From Candidatus Jorgensenbacteria bacterium (GTDB lineage Bacteria; Patescibacteriota; Minisyncoccia; UBA6257; GWB1-50-10), in NCBI GenBank assembly GCA_030648515.1, contig JAUSHK010000001.1, positions 73,688 through 123,922 of the forward strand: DNA of 50,235 bases. The letters are read 5' to 3'. Of the stretch, positions 35,006 through 43,517 are shown piece after piece. Positions within the stretch are counted from its first letter, which is position 1. Each line of letters begins with the position of its first letter. The position numbers and the translations under genes were made by a program. The notes beneath the pieces are model-generated. The model was not told the DNA's origin. It saw nothing but the letters and a program-made list of their open reading frames with translations, and searched no databases.

Positions 35006-37000
35006 TCAGTCACGTTTAAGAAGCTTCACAATCCCCTTATCCGCATCCACCTCAACCATGTCGCCGTCTTTGAGGACTTGAGTAGCGATTTTAGTACCTA
35101 TAATACATGGCTTCTTTAGTTCGCGCGCGACAATGGCGGCATGACTTGTGATACCGCCTTCATCAGTTACAAACGCGGAAGCACGTTGCATGGCTGGAAT
35201 AAAATCCGGCGTAGTCATAGAAGCTACTAAAATATTTCCATTTCTAACCTTTGATATTTGCTTTACAGCAATACAAACCTTGACCCTGCCACTAACTATA
35301 CCGGGAAATCCGATCTGTCCCTTCAATTCTTTATTATTTAAAATAATCCGCTCATCATCAAAACGAATATTTTTTCTTCTTAGGAAATTTTTAATGGAGC
35401 TGCCAACAAAAATTTGATTTTCAAAGTATATGTAACCCTTTTTTCTCTGTCGTAATTTTTTAATGTCAATTTTATTATTTCCAAATATTTCTTCCGGGAG
35501 TAAAAACTTTAACAACGACTCTTGAACGTTTGGAAAACAATTTTTAAGCCCTACTCGAAATATACCATCGGCCTCAGTAAACCCTTGTGTTTCTTTACGA
35601 ACCCTTAAGGCATTATCTCTGCTTTTTTTTGATATGGCTTTTATGTTTGGAATAACAAAAACAATGGCTAAAAATTTCCAGAAATTCTTATATTTTTCAA
35701 AAAACACTTTCAATTCCTCTAAATGTCCAATTTCTTTTTCTTTCTTTAGATACGGCTCCAATTCGTAAAAATATTTCCGATAACTATCAATCCAATATTT
35801 GACCTTATTATTATCCCTTGCTACTTCTGTTATTTTCGTAAAGGCCTTAATAAGTTCTGAATTTTTATAATAGGCTTTAACGTAATCACCATTAGAAAGA
35901 AAAAGAGTATTCCTCACGGACACTCCGATTTCTTGTTTTAAACCCTCTAAATCACTGGATATCCAACAAGCGAGTTTAATCAACGAATAATCTCTGGTGT
36001 GTTGCTTTTCTAAGAATAACTCCGTTTCTATACTTTTATCGCCTAAGGTGGTGATTGGCCTGCTTTGCACAACATAAAATTTCCCTTTTTCTCTCGCCCA
36101 CTCAACATCAACTGGAAAACCATAGTGGCTTTCTATTTTCAGCAGTAGCTCTGAAAACTCCAAAATTTCTTTATCCGACAAAACTTGCTTTTCTCCTTTT
36201 GTACTCGGAATATCCAACCATTCATTCCAGCCTTTACTCGCGCGATACAGTCCTCTCGCTTGTACTTGGACGTTTTTATCAATAATCCGCCGGGGATTTT
36301 TCTCAACGACATAGGAATCTGGTGTGATTTGCCCAGAAACAATCGCTTCGCCGAGACCAAATCCCGCCTCAATAATCAACTGGTTTCTGTCCTGTGTTAC
36401 TGGATGAACCGAGAAAGCAATGCCAGACACTTCACTTTCAATCATTTTTTGCACGACCACGGCAACTGAAATTTTCTGTTTGTGCAGTCCCTTTTCAAAC
36501 CGGTAAAAGATTGCTCTCGGCGTAAAAAGAGAGGCCCAGCATTTTTGCACGTTCGCCAGCAAATTTTTCTCCATAGTGTTGAGATAGCTTTCAAGCTGTC
36601 CCGCCCACGCCGCGCTCGCAGAATCCTCGGCAGTAGCGCTTGAACGGACAGCTACGTATTTAGCATTGAGTTTCTTAAAAGACGCCCGAACCGCCCGCAA
36701 GATATCCTTCGGTATTTTCGCTCCTAAAATTAACGCTTGTATATTTTCAGATGCATCCTCAACCGTATGCATCTTTTTATGATTGACAGTATGCAAAATT
36801 GAATCAATCTCAACATTTAAATCTGTCTCCTCTAAAAATTTTTCAAAAGCGCCCGCGAGAATCACAAACCCCGGCGGCACTGGGTTAGCCTGCGCTTGCC
36901 CGTCGAAGAGGCGGGTCATCTCGCCAAGTGATGCGCCTTTTCCTCCCGCAGTTGCGGCATCGCCCCGCGATATTTCTTTGAAGGTTTTTACAAATGTCAT
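35006..37000 (-). CDS. PEP-synthase/rifampin-phosphotransferase-like protein: ATP-grasp domain, atypical middle domain, C-terminal phosphohistidine domain
   Basis: N-term 'GGKGASLGEMTR...PVPPGFVI', 'YVAVRSSATAEDSASAAWAGQLESYLN'; C-term 'DEGGITSHAAIVARELKKPCIIGT'; no C-terminal TIM barrel. Confidence 0.8.
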   Translation of the reverse strand: MTFVKTFKEISRGDAATAGGKGASLGEMTRLFDGQAQANPVPPGFVILAGAFEKFLEETDLNVEIDSILHTVNHKKMHTVEDASENIQALILGAKIPKDILRAVRASFKKLNAKYVAVRSSATAEDSASAAWAGQLESYLNTMEKNLLANVQKCWASLFTPRAIFYRFEKGLHKQKISVAVVVQKMIESEVSGIAFSVHPVTQDRNQLIIEAGFGLGEAIVSGQITPDSYVVEKNPRRIIDKNVQVQARGLYRASKGWNEWLDIPSTKGEKQVLSDKEILEFSELLLKIESHYGFPVDVEWAREKGKFYVVQSRPITTLGDKSIETELFLEKQHTRDYSLIKLACWISSDLEGLKQEIGVSVRNTLFLSNGDYVKAYYKNSELIKAFTKITEVARDNNKVKYWIDSYRKYFYELEPYLKKEKEIGHLEELKVFFEKYKNFWKFLAIVFVIPNIKAISKKSRDNALRVRKETQGFTEADGIFRVGLKNCFPNVQESLLKFLLPEEIFGNNKIDIKKLRQRKKGYIYFENQIFVGSSIKNFLRRKNIRFDDERIILNNKELKGQIGFPGIVSGRVKVCIAVKQISKVRNGNILVASMTTPDFIPAMQRASAFVTDEGGITSHAAIVARELKKPCIIGTKIATQVLKDGDMVEVDADKGIVKLLKRD

Positions 37001-37017
37001 CTTGTTCTTTTACAAAG

Positions 37018-37518
37018 CTATGCCAAAACCTCAAGTTCTCTAAGAAACGCCTCATAGACATGGATAGCTTCATCCGCATCGCGTTTTGAAATAACGAATC
37101 CCGGAGAGTGGACGAGCGCGTTTCTGATGCGATGTACGCGCCACAACCTCCCGAGTGTTGCAAACTCGTCCGCGTCCAATTGGTTTAATCGGTCCGCCAT
37201 TGTGTCACCCAAAATACCTACCCGTTTTAAAATAGAGTCAACAAATGTATCAGCTTCAATAATCGCCATTGTGTATGACTGCGGAGGATTCATATCAAGC
37301 TTTTTAACAATCCTTGCCCATTGTTCCTGAACAACCGGATCTTTTGCAAGCGCGAGCCGCCTTTCATAATAACTTTGTTTCCCGCGAAAACGCGGCTTAA
37401 TGGAAACAGCGCGGTAAAAAAAGTATATCGCTCCGATTAGTAAAAGCGCGTCCAATATTTCAAAAACATTACAAACAACTGAGTATATTGGCTGTAATTG
37501 GGTAAGAAAAGACTGCAT
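37018..37518 (-). CDS. TM-anchored protein with HEPN-like RX4H motif
   Basis: N-terminal TM; 'LWRVHRIRNALVHSPGFVISKRDADEAIHVYEAFLRELEVL'. Confidence 0.6.
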   Translation of the reverse strand: MQSFLTQLQPIYSVVCNVFEILDALLLIGAIYFFYRAVSIKPRFRGKQSYYERRLALAKDPVVQEQWARIVKKLDMNPPQSYTMAIIEADTFVDSILKRVGILGDTMADRLNQLDADEFATLGRLWRVHRIRNALVHSPGFVISKRDADEAIHVYEAFLRELEVLA

Positions 37519-37522
37519 AGTG

Positions 37523-38920
37523 TTATTTAAACTTTTCTATTTCTTCCTCTTCTCCAAAAATCGACAATCCCGCGGACGGACCCGCTTTCTTGCTTTCGGT
37601 GCGTTTCATATGAGGAGCGGTGAGCACGAACGACGTGGGCGGATGGAAAATAGTCGCTATCCCTTCCACATTCATAATGAAACGCTTAGAAGAAAAATTA
37701 TAATGGAAAAAGTAAGACGTGAGTATTCGCCCCATCGTTGTTTCAGGCAATATTTTGCGTTTCCTTATGTTATAGAGAAATTGATTTTCACGATATTCAG
37801 TGCGTATCTTTGAAAAAATCGTATGGGAAAGCGACATCCTCTTTTTAATTGCCGTTGCGGCCAATGAATTTTGTTTAAACGCGTTTAAATGCAAAGTTCC
37901 ATACTGGTTAAAAACGTTTGCGAGAGCGCCTTTTGCAAACCCGTTTGAATAGATCTCTAAAGGAGCTACGTATAAAACGCGTATCAAAGTATAAAAAGCC
38001 GGCTTTGAAATATTTTTTTCAACCGCCTCGAGTACTTCTGTCTGTCCGGGAGTTCGAAGCACAGGAATGCTTTTCTTCCCCTCGCCCTTCCCGACTTCAG
38101 TTATTGCCGGAGTTTGGAGTTTATCAAGCACCTTTTTTTCCCCGTCTTTCCAGTCCTTGCTTGCTGGCTGGATGATAATTTGGAAGCATACCATCTCCCC
38201 TCTCTTTATCTTTGAAAGCATCTCGAGCGTCGTCGAAATCGGGTCAACTTGTATCGCTTCCTCGGGATTTTCAAAATTGGTATACGTTTTTATTGGATAT
38301 GCCGATTCACGCGCAAGTATTATTTCCGTTCCCCAAATATCAAGCCCGCGCTCGCGCATTTCAACTGTATCGCGCGGAAAATTGCTCATATAGTCATCCG
38401 CTTCGATGATTTCAACATCGGGATAGTAAGAAAAGAATGCCGCTTCAACAGCATTCTTGTGCTTATCTGAAACCCTCACATAAAAATGGATTTCCCCGCC
38501 AAAACTCGCAACCTCGAGCGAAGACCATAAAACCATCTGCCCATCCCAATACGTTTCATAAGCATTGTCTGCCGCATTTCTCAATGAATTGAACGTAAGA
38601 AGAACTTGTTCCATCGCCCTCGGGCTTTTTTCAATTTCGCGCGGAACCCGCAGCTCAAGCGTCACCCAATTTATTTTATTTTCAAACATCGTCTGTCTGA
38701 CATATAACATGAGCTCCCGGAAAAGCAGGAAAAGAGGGAAGAATATCCAAAACCACCAAGTGTGCGCGATGAAACTCCAAAAAAGCGGTGGGAAGCTGTC
38801 GACGGCTATGAGCGGGATGGTAATCGCCCCCGCGACAAAAAGCAGAATTATCCACGCTTCTTCTTTTTTTACGAAATCTATGAAGAGACTGCCTATTTCT
38901 TCAGAAAGTTTTTTTAGCAT
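37523..38920 (-). CDS. large membrane-anchored protein of unknown function
   Basis: Two N-terminal TM spans, long soluble region; 4 nt upstream of the HEPN-like gene. Confidence 0.65.
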   Translation of the reverse strand: MLKKLSEEIGSLFIDFVKKEEAWIILLFVAGAITIPLIAVDSFPPLFWSFIAHTWWFWIFFPLFLLFRELMLYVRQTMFENKINWVTLELRVPREIEKSPRAMEQVLLTFNSLRNAADNAYETYWDGQMVLWSSLEVASFGGEIHFYVRVSDKHKNAVEAAFFSYYPDVEIIEADDYMSNFPRDTVEMRERGLDIWGTEIILARESAYPIKTYTNFENPEEAIQVDPISTTLEMLSKIKRGEMVCFQIIIQPASKDWKDGEKKVLDKLQTPAITEVGKGEGKKSIPVLRTPGQTEVLEAVEKNISKPAFYTLIRVLYVAPLEIYSNGFAKGALANVFNQYGTLHLNAFKQNSLAATAIKKRMSLSHTIFSKIRTEYRENQFLYNIRKRKILPETTMGRILTSYFFHYNFSSKRFIMNVEGIATIFHPPTSFVLTAPHMKRTESKKAGPSAGLSIFGEEEEIEKFK

Positions 38921-38921
38921 A

Positions 38922-39052
38922 CCCAGTAGTGAGAACTCGAGTCATACTCCGACGTTTTGCTATGAATCAATGTCATGGTTAGTGTTAGGGCGGTTATTGA
39001 ATGCCCAGGAAAAACTTATCTACAAACAGACGCTCGAGTTTCTACTACTGGG
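38922..39052. repeat. 131-bp element bounded by 20-bp inverted repeats, flanked by CATA on both sides
   Basis: CCCAGTAGTGAGAACTCGAG ... CTCGAGTTTCTACTACTGGG (17/20); left CATA 38918-38921, right CATA 39053-39056. Confidence 0.7.
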
Positions 39053-39060
39053 CATAACGA

Positions 39061-39091
39061 TAATGGGGTACGTATGTAACGTACCCCATTA
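39061..39091 (-). promoter_or_regulatory. 13-bp-stem palindrome over the predicted TSS of the 38920-35006 operon
   Basis: TAATGGGGTACGT-ATGTA-ACGTACCCCATTA. Confidence 0.6.
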
Positions 39092-39119
39092 GTATAGCGT
39101 GTCACAAGTTCTAGGACAA
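39091..39119 (-). promoter_or_regulatory. candidate promoter TTGTCC-17-TATACT
   Basis: Minus strand TTGTCCTAGAACTTGTGACACGCTATACT. Confidence 0.5.
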
Positions 39120-40139
39120 TTATGCTTCAAGAATATGATACTTTCCATCGTCGAGCCGCTTGAAATCCTTGCGGTTCTGGAGGCTGAGTAAAATGGTATT
39201 CTCTTTGAGTAGGCGCTGTTCATTTACCATCTTCACAACATCCTGCGGTTTAAGCGGACCATGCTTTTTAAGAAGCCGCACAATGACCTCGCGCACAGTG
39301 CCCGGCTCATATCCGTGTTCGCGGAGCGCATAAATACCGCGACCAACAAGTACGAAACGATCATCTTTGATAAGCTCATTGTGTACCGTCTGAATGTGCG
39401 CCGGCTTCACGTCAATCCCATAGGTCGAGATAAACTTCGCAATGTTCTCAAAGTGAAGCGGTTTATTATGTTTCTTTAAAACAAGGTATGCCTTATCACG
39501 AATGGTTTTCGGCTCAATTTCTGGCCACGCTTTGAGCCCGAAGTCGCCGAATACATTCTTGCCAAAGTGCTTTGAAATAGTGAGAAAGTGCTGCGATGCA
39601 AGATCAGGAAATTCTTTGAGGTGCTTTTTCTGAATAAGGATGCCGTCTTTGTCGCTTGTCTTGAAAAACTTCACAACGCGCCGCACAAAGTCAGAAAGCT
39701 TCTGCTTCGACTTGTCGTCGGAATACCAATAAGCATGCATGTCATCGTTTTCTTTTTCATAGCGCGGAGCGCCGCCTATCAAAAAGATGAAAGCGAGTTT
39801 CCGCGGCGCATAACGCGTTGAGCCCTTGCCAAGGAACTTCTGTTCCATGTCGCTCATAAATTCCTCATCTCGGCGCGCACCGCCAGCGCTTTCAAGGTAC
39901 ACAGCCGCGCCATTAATAAGCGAAGCGGCAGCCTCCTTAACCTGCGGCGTAAGCCGCTTGATTGCGCTTTCTTCAATCTGGCGCACCCGTTCGCGGGTAA
40001 TACCGAATTCATCCCCGATTTCCTGAAGCGTTGCTCGCTTTCCATCCTTAAGTCCAAAGCGACCAGTAATAACCCGCTTTTGTTTCGGGCTGAAATCTTC
40101 CAGGAATTTCGCGATGAGTTGCTCAAGGTTAAAAATCAT
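39120..40139 (-). CDS. sigma-70 region 4-like HTH fused to HARE-HTH-like domain
   Basis: 'FSPKQKRVITGRFGLKDGKRATLQEIGDEFGITRERVRQIEESAIKRL'; later 'KAYLVLKKHNKPLHFENIAKFISTYGIDVKPAHIQTVHNELIKDDRFVLVGRGIYAL'. Confidence 0.8.
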   Translation of the reverse strand: MIFNLEQLIAKFLEDFSPKQKRVITGRFGLKDGKRATLQEIGDEFGITRERVRQIEESAIKRLTPQVKEAAASLINGAAVYLESAGGARRDEEFMSDMEQKFLGKGSTRYAPRKLAFIFLIGGAPRYEKENDDMHAYWYSDDKSKQKLSDFVRRVVKFFKTSDKDGILIQKKHLKEFPDLASQHFLTISKHFGKNVFGDFGLKAWPEIEPKTIRDKAYLVLKKHNKPLHFENIAKFISTYGIDVKPAHIQTVHNELIKDDRFVLVGRGIYALREHGYEPGTVREVIVRLLKKHGPLKPQDVVKMVNEQRLLKENTILLSLQNRKDFKRLDDGKYHILEA

Positions 40140-40158
40140 GGTTTTATGTTGTATTTGC

Positions 40159-40188
40159 AGTATAGCACACCCCCATTTAGAAAGTCAA
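40159..40188 (-). promoter_or_regulatory. promoter TTGACT-18-TATACT for the sigma-region-4/HARE gene
   Basis: Minus strand TTGACTTTCTAAATGGGGGTGTGCTATACT. Confidence 0.7.
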
Positions 40189-40191
40189 TAG

Positions 40192-41103
40192 TTATCCACT
40201 GTCCCTCCCCCGGAGGAGAAATAGGATGGGACTTGCGACGAAAATTGATGAATAGGTTCCAAAAACGGTGCCGACAAGAATCGTAAGCACAAAATAGAAA
40301 AGAGACGGCGGTCCGAAAAAGACAAGCGCGAGCAAAACAAGGATAAGCGTAAGTGATGTATTCACTGAACGCGCGAATGTCTCGCGGATACTCTTTACAA
40401 TAACATTGTGAAGCGTGAGTCCCCCGCCGCGCGAGAGAAGGACGTTCTCTCGAATTCGGTCAAAGACAACAATGGTGTCGTGCACTGAAAATCCCATCAC
40501 GACAAGAAGCGCCACGATAAAATTCGTATCAATTTCAATTCCGTGATACCACCCCAAGAACGCAAGAAGTCCTGCTGGGATACTCACATCATGAAACAGC
40601 GACACAAGCGTCGCAAGACCGTATTTCCACGACGAGATTGGCCGCGAAACTTTCCGGAATGCGTATGCGATGTAAAGCGAGATGCCAAAAAGCACGAGGA
40701 TGATTGCCCAAATGGATTTTTGCCGAAGTTCGTGCCCGATTGTAGGACCAATGCTTGAGAAATTCTGCTCGTCAAGTACCCCCAACTTATGAAGCGCCGC
40801 GCGATATGCTTGATGGCCTTCCTCGCTCGTTGCCGGAAGCCGAATAATGAAACTTTCGCCACTGCGTTTTACGAGCACCTCGGTTCCTTCGGGAGCAACC
40901 GAAAGCATCGCGCGCTGAACCAGCGTCTCATCTATCGCAACCGTGCTGGTTGTTGATTTTGAAAATGCGATTTGCCACTGCGTGCCACCGGTGAGATCAA
41001 TCCCCTGCCGCAAGCCAAATGAGAATATAAGAATCCAGCTCGCAAGCACGAGAATAACAGAGAAACCTAGATAAAGATATTTTTTATTGATTACGTCTAG
41101 CAT
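40192..41103 (-). CDS. secF: protein translocase subunit SecF
   Basis: 'GIDLTGGTQWQIAF', 'VVMGFSVHDTIVVFDRIREN'. Confidence 0.95.
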   Translation of the reverse strand: MLDVINKKYLYLGFSVILVLASWILIFSFGLRQGIDLTGGTQWQIAFSKSTTSTVAIDETLVQRAMLSVAPEGTEVLVKRSGESFIIRLPATSEEGHQAYRAALHKLGVLDEQNFSSIGPTIGHELRQKSIWAIILVLFGISLYIAYAFRKVSRPISSWKYGLATLVSLFHDVSIPAGLLAFLGWYHGIEIDTNFIVALLVVMGFSVHDTIVVFDRIRENVLLSRGGGLTLHNVIVKSIRETFARSVNTSLTLILVLLALVFFGPPSLFYFVLTILVGTVFGTYSSIFVASPILFLLRGRDSG

Positions 41104-41105
41104 AT

Positions 41106-42374
41106 TTAGTGTGATTGCGAAACAGAAACACGGAGAATCGTCCTTGTTATAGTAATGGCGCTAAACATACTCACAACAACCCCGAGGAAAAGAGCGAGCG
41201 CGAATCCCTGAACAAATCCAGACGTGAAATAATAGAGTACCGCCGAAGTAATCATCGTGCTGACATTTGAATCGCGAATTGAGGTCCACGCGCGCTTAAA
41301 CCCTTCCTCAACTGCCGCTTGACGCGACAAACCTTTTTTAAGTTCTTCTTTCATGCGCTCAAAAACAAGTATGTTTGCGTCAACCGCCATACCAATAGAG
41401 AGGATGAACCCTGCGATGCCGGAAAGCGTGAGGGTAATAGGTACTATTTTAAAAACGCCGGCTGTAAGCGCAATATAGAAGAGCAACGCAATACTCGCAA
41501 AAATACCAAGTTTGCGGTAATAAATAATCATAAACGCCATCACAATAAGCGTTCCAAGCATGCCGGCCCAAAGCGCTTTCATAAGCGAGTCGGAGCCGAA
41601 ATCCGCATCAATTGTTTGTTGGTTGATAAGACCTATCGGAGCTGGAAGCGCGCCCGCATTAAATCGCTGTACAATTGTTTGTGCGCGTTCAAGTGAAAAT
41701 CTTCCAGTGATTCGCGCATTACCTCCAGAAATCTCCGTCTGCACGTTCGGACAGCTGTCTGCAAAATCGTCTGGAATAATAGGCGCGTTATCTATAAAAA
41801 TACAAATTGGTTTCCCGATGTTCTTTCTCGTTATATCACGGAAGATGGTCCCGCCTTCGCTCGTGAGTGTAAAATCAATTTCCGGAACGCCTGTCGTCTG
41901 GTCGCGTCCTACTTGCGCGCTCTTGATGTAACGGCCAGTCAAAGCTGTCGGGATAAACTCTGCTGTACTTGTGCTCTTACTCTGAATTACTTCGCGGAAA
42001 TCAAGGAATGGGGTTGCTCCAATTTGCTTAATTGCTTCATTCACGTCGCGGATTCCGGCAAGCTCTATAACAAGTCGCCGAGAGTCGCCGGCATTTTCGG
42101 TATACACGCGCGGCTCCCGCACCCCAAAAAGATTGACGCGTTTCTCAAGTACGTCGCGCAAGCCGTTTACCACGGAATCGCGGTCCACTGCCGCCACATT
42201 AGCTAAATCTATCTCATAGGTAAGAACGGTGCCGCCAGCAAGATCAAGTCCCAAGCTCCACGGCCGGAACGAGCTTATTGTCTGCCAAACCGGCTGGTAT
42301 GAAAAAACACCCGCAAGAATCGAGAGCGCGGTGATAAAAACCAAGAAAGCAGTCAACCTCTGTCTGTTCTGCAT
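41106..42374 (-). CDS. secD: protein translocase subunit SecD
   Basis: 'LGLDLAGGTVLTYEID', 'IGMAVDANILVFERMKEELKKG'. Confidence 0.96.
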   Translation of the reverse strand: MQNRQRLTAFLVFITALSILAGVFSYQPVWQTISSFRPWSLGLDLAGGTVLTYEIDLANVAAVDRDSVVNGLRDVLEKRVNLFGVREPRVYTENAGDSRRLVIELAGIRDVNEAIKQIGATPFLDFREVIQSKSTSTAEFIPTALTGRYIKSAQVGRDQTTGVPEIDFTLTSEGGTIFRDITRKNIGKPICIFIDNAPIIPDDFADSCPNVQTEISGGNARITGRFSLERAQTIVQRFNAGALPAPIGLINQQTIDADFGSDSLMKALWAGMLGTLIVMAFMIIYYRKLGIFASIALLFYIALTAGVFKIVPITLTLSGIAGFILSIGMAVDANILVFERMKEELKKGLSRQAAVEEGFKRAWTSIRDSNVSTMITSAVLYYFTSGFVQGFALALFLGVVVSMFSAITITRTILRVSVSQSH

Positions 42375-42418
42375 GTGTATAGCAATATAAAGCGCCTCAA
42401 GAAAAAAATCAAATAAGG

Positions 42419-43501
42419 TTATTTAAAGCTTTCAATAAATCTCAGTGGGTCAACTGACATGCCATTTATTTTAAACGACAGGTGCAAATGTTCGGCCGTT
42501 GAATATCCCGTTTTCCCAACCGTGCCGATAACGTCCCCGCGCGAAATATTATCCCCTTTCTTCGTCTTCATAGTATCCAAATGCATATAAAGCGAAAATA
42601 TTCCCTGCCCGTGATCAAGGAGAATTGAGTTTCCATAAATCGTGTCAGCATACGCGTCGCGGACGACGCCACTGTTCATCGCGTGAACAGGCGTTCCGAG
42701 TGGAGCGGCAAGGTCAATGCCCAAGTGGCGAATCTGATTTTCGCCGGTTTGCCTCAACTCTCCGAATTCACTCGTTATGCGCGGCGCGACATCAAGCGGC
42801 GCGATGAATGTATCACTAAAGAAAGTTTCGGGAGCCGTAACGCCCAAAACTTTCATAAGCTGTGTTTTCTCCGTCTGTAGATTCGCGACAAGCTGACCCG
42901 AGGTCATGCCAAGCTCTTTAGGAATCCCGAGCACAACGAGCGGGAATGATTTCTTTTGAACACGGATTGCGCGCTTCATTGTTTCGCCATTTTGAAACAC
43001 AACATCCAAAAAATACGTGCCAGGCGCCTTATCGGCCGAAATAGGAAGCAGTGAAACAACGTGGTCTTGGTACGAAAAAAAAGAAACAGTTTTTCCATCA
43101 AACATCGCGGACCTCGGAATAAGCGCCTTATCAAAAACACTTACAACAACAGTATCGCCTTGAAATGGCTCCTTGCTTGACAAAGATGAGCGAACTGCCG
43201 GCGATGTACTCGTACTTTCTTGAATAACCGCTGTCTGAGTGCCTGTCCTGAGTGTCGTCGAAGGATTTGTAGCAACTTGAGAAACCAGTGAAGTTGCGGT
43301 TACAGAAACACTGCTTGTTGCAACTGTGAGCGGCCGAGAAGATGTCGCTACAACAATATCAGGCGATGTGCTTGCCACAGTTGAAGTTGTCACCGTGCTT
43401 GAAAGCGACCCGTTGAGAACATCAATTGATTTGGGCCCGCTAAGAAACGGCAAAATAGACAGCGCGACCACGACAAGCGCCGCAAAAAGAAGAATTTTCA
43501 C
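42419..43501 (-). CDS. M23-family peptidase (LysM-less, Ser/Thr-rich linker)
   Basis: 'HLGIDLAAPLGTPVHAMNSGVVRDAYADTIYGNSILLDHGQGIFSLYMHLDTMK...HLHLSFKINGMSVDP'. Confidence 0.9.
   Translation of the reverse strand: MKILLFAALVVVALSILPFLSGPKSIDVLNGSLSSTVTTSTVASTSPDIVVATSSRPLTVATSSVSVTATSLVSQVATNPSTTLRTGTQTAVIQESTSTSPAVRSSLSSKEPFQGDTVVVSVFDKALIPRSAMFDGKTVSFFSYQDHVVSLLPISADKAPGTYFLDVVFQNGETMKRAIRVQKKSFPLVVLGIPKELGMTSGQLVANLQTEKTQLMKVLGVTAPETFFSDTFIAPLDVAPRITSEFGELRQTGENQIRHLGIDLAAPLGTPVHAMNSGVVRDAYADTIYGNSILLDHGQGIFSLYMHLDTMKTKKGDNISRGDVIGTVGKTGYSTAEHLHLSFKINGMSVDPLRFIESFK
43241..43267. repeat. in-frame TGTCCTGAG..CGAAGGA repeat in the M23 peptidase
   Basis: GCCTGTCCTGAGTGTCGTCGAAGGATT; encodes NPSTTLRTGTQ. 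Confidence 0.65.
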
Positions 43502-43517
43502 GTTTCTAGTATAAGGC

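Noticed and set aside
37523-38920. Firm assignment of the 465-aa membrane protein to a type IV secretion/conjugation partner
   Set aside because: No VirB4/TraC-like ATPase in the window and no motif I can name with confidence.
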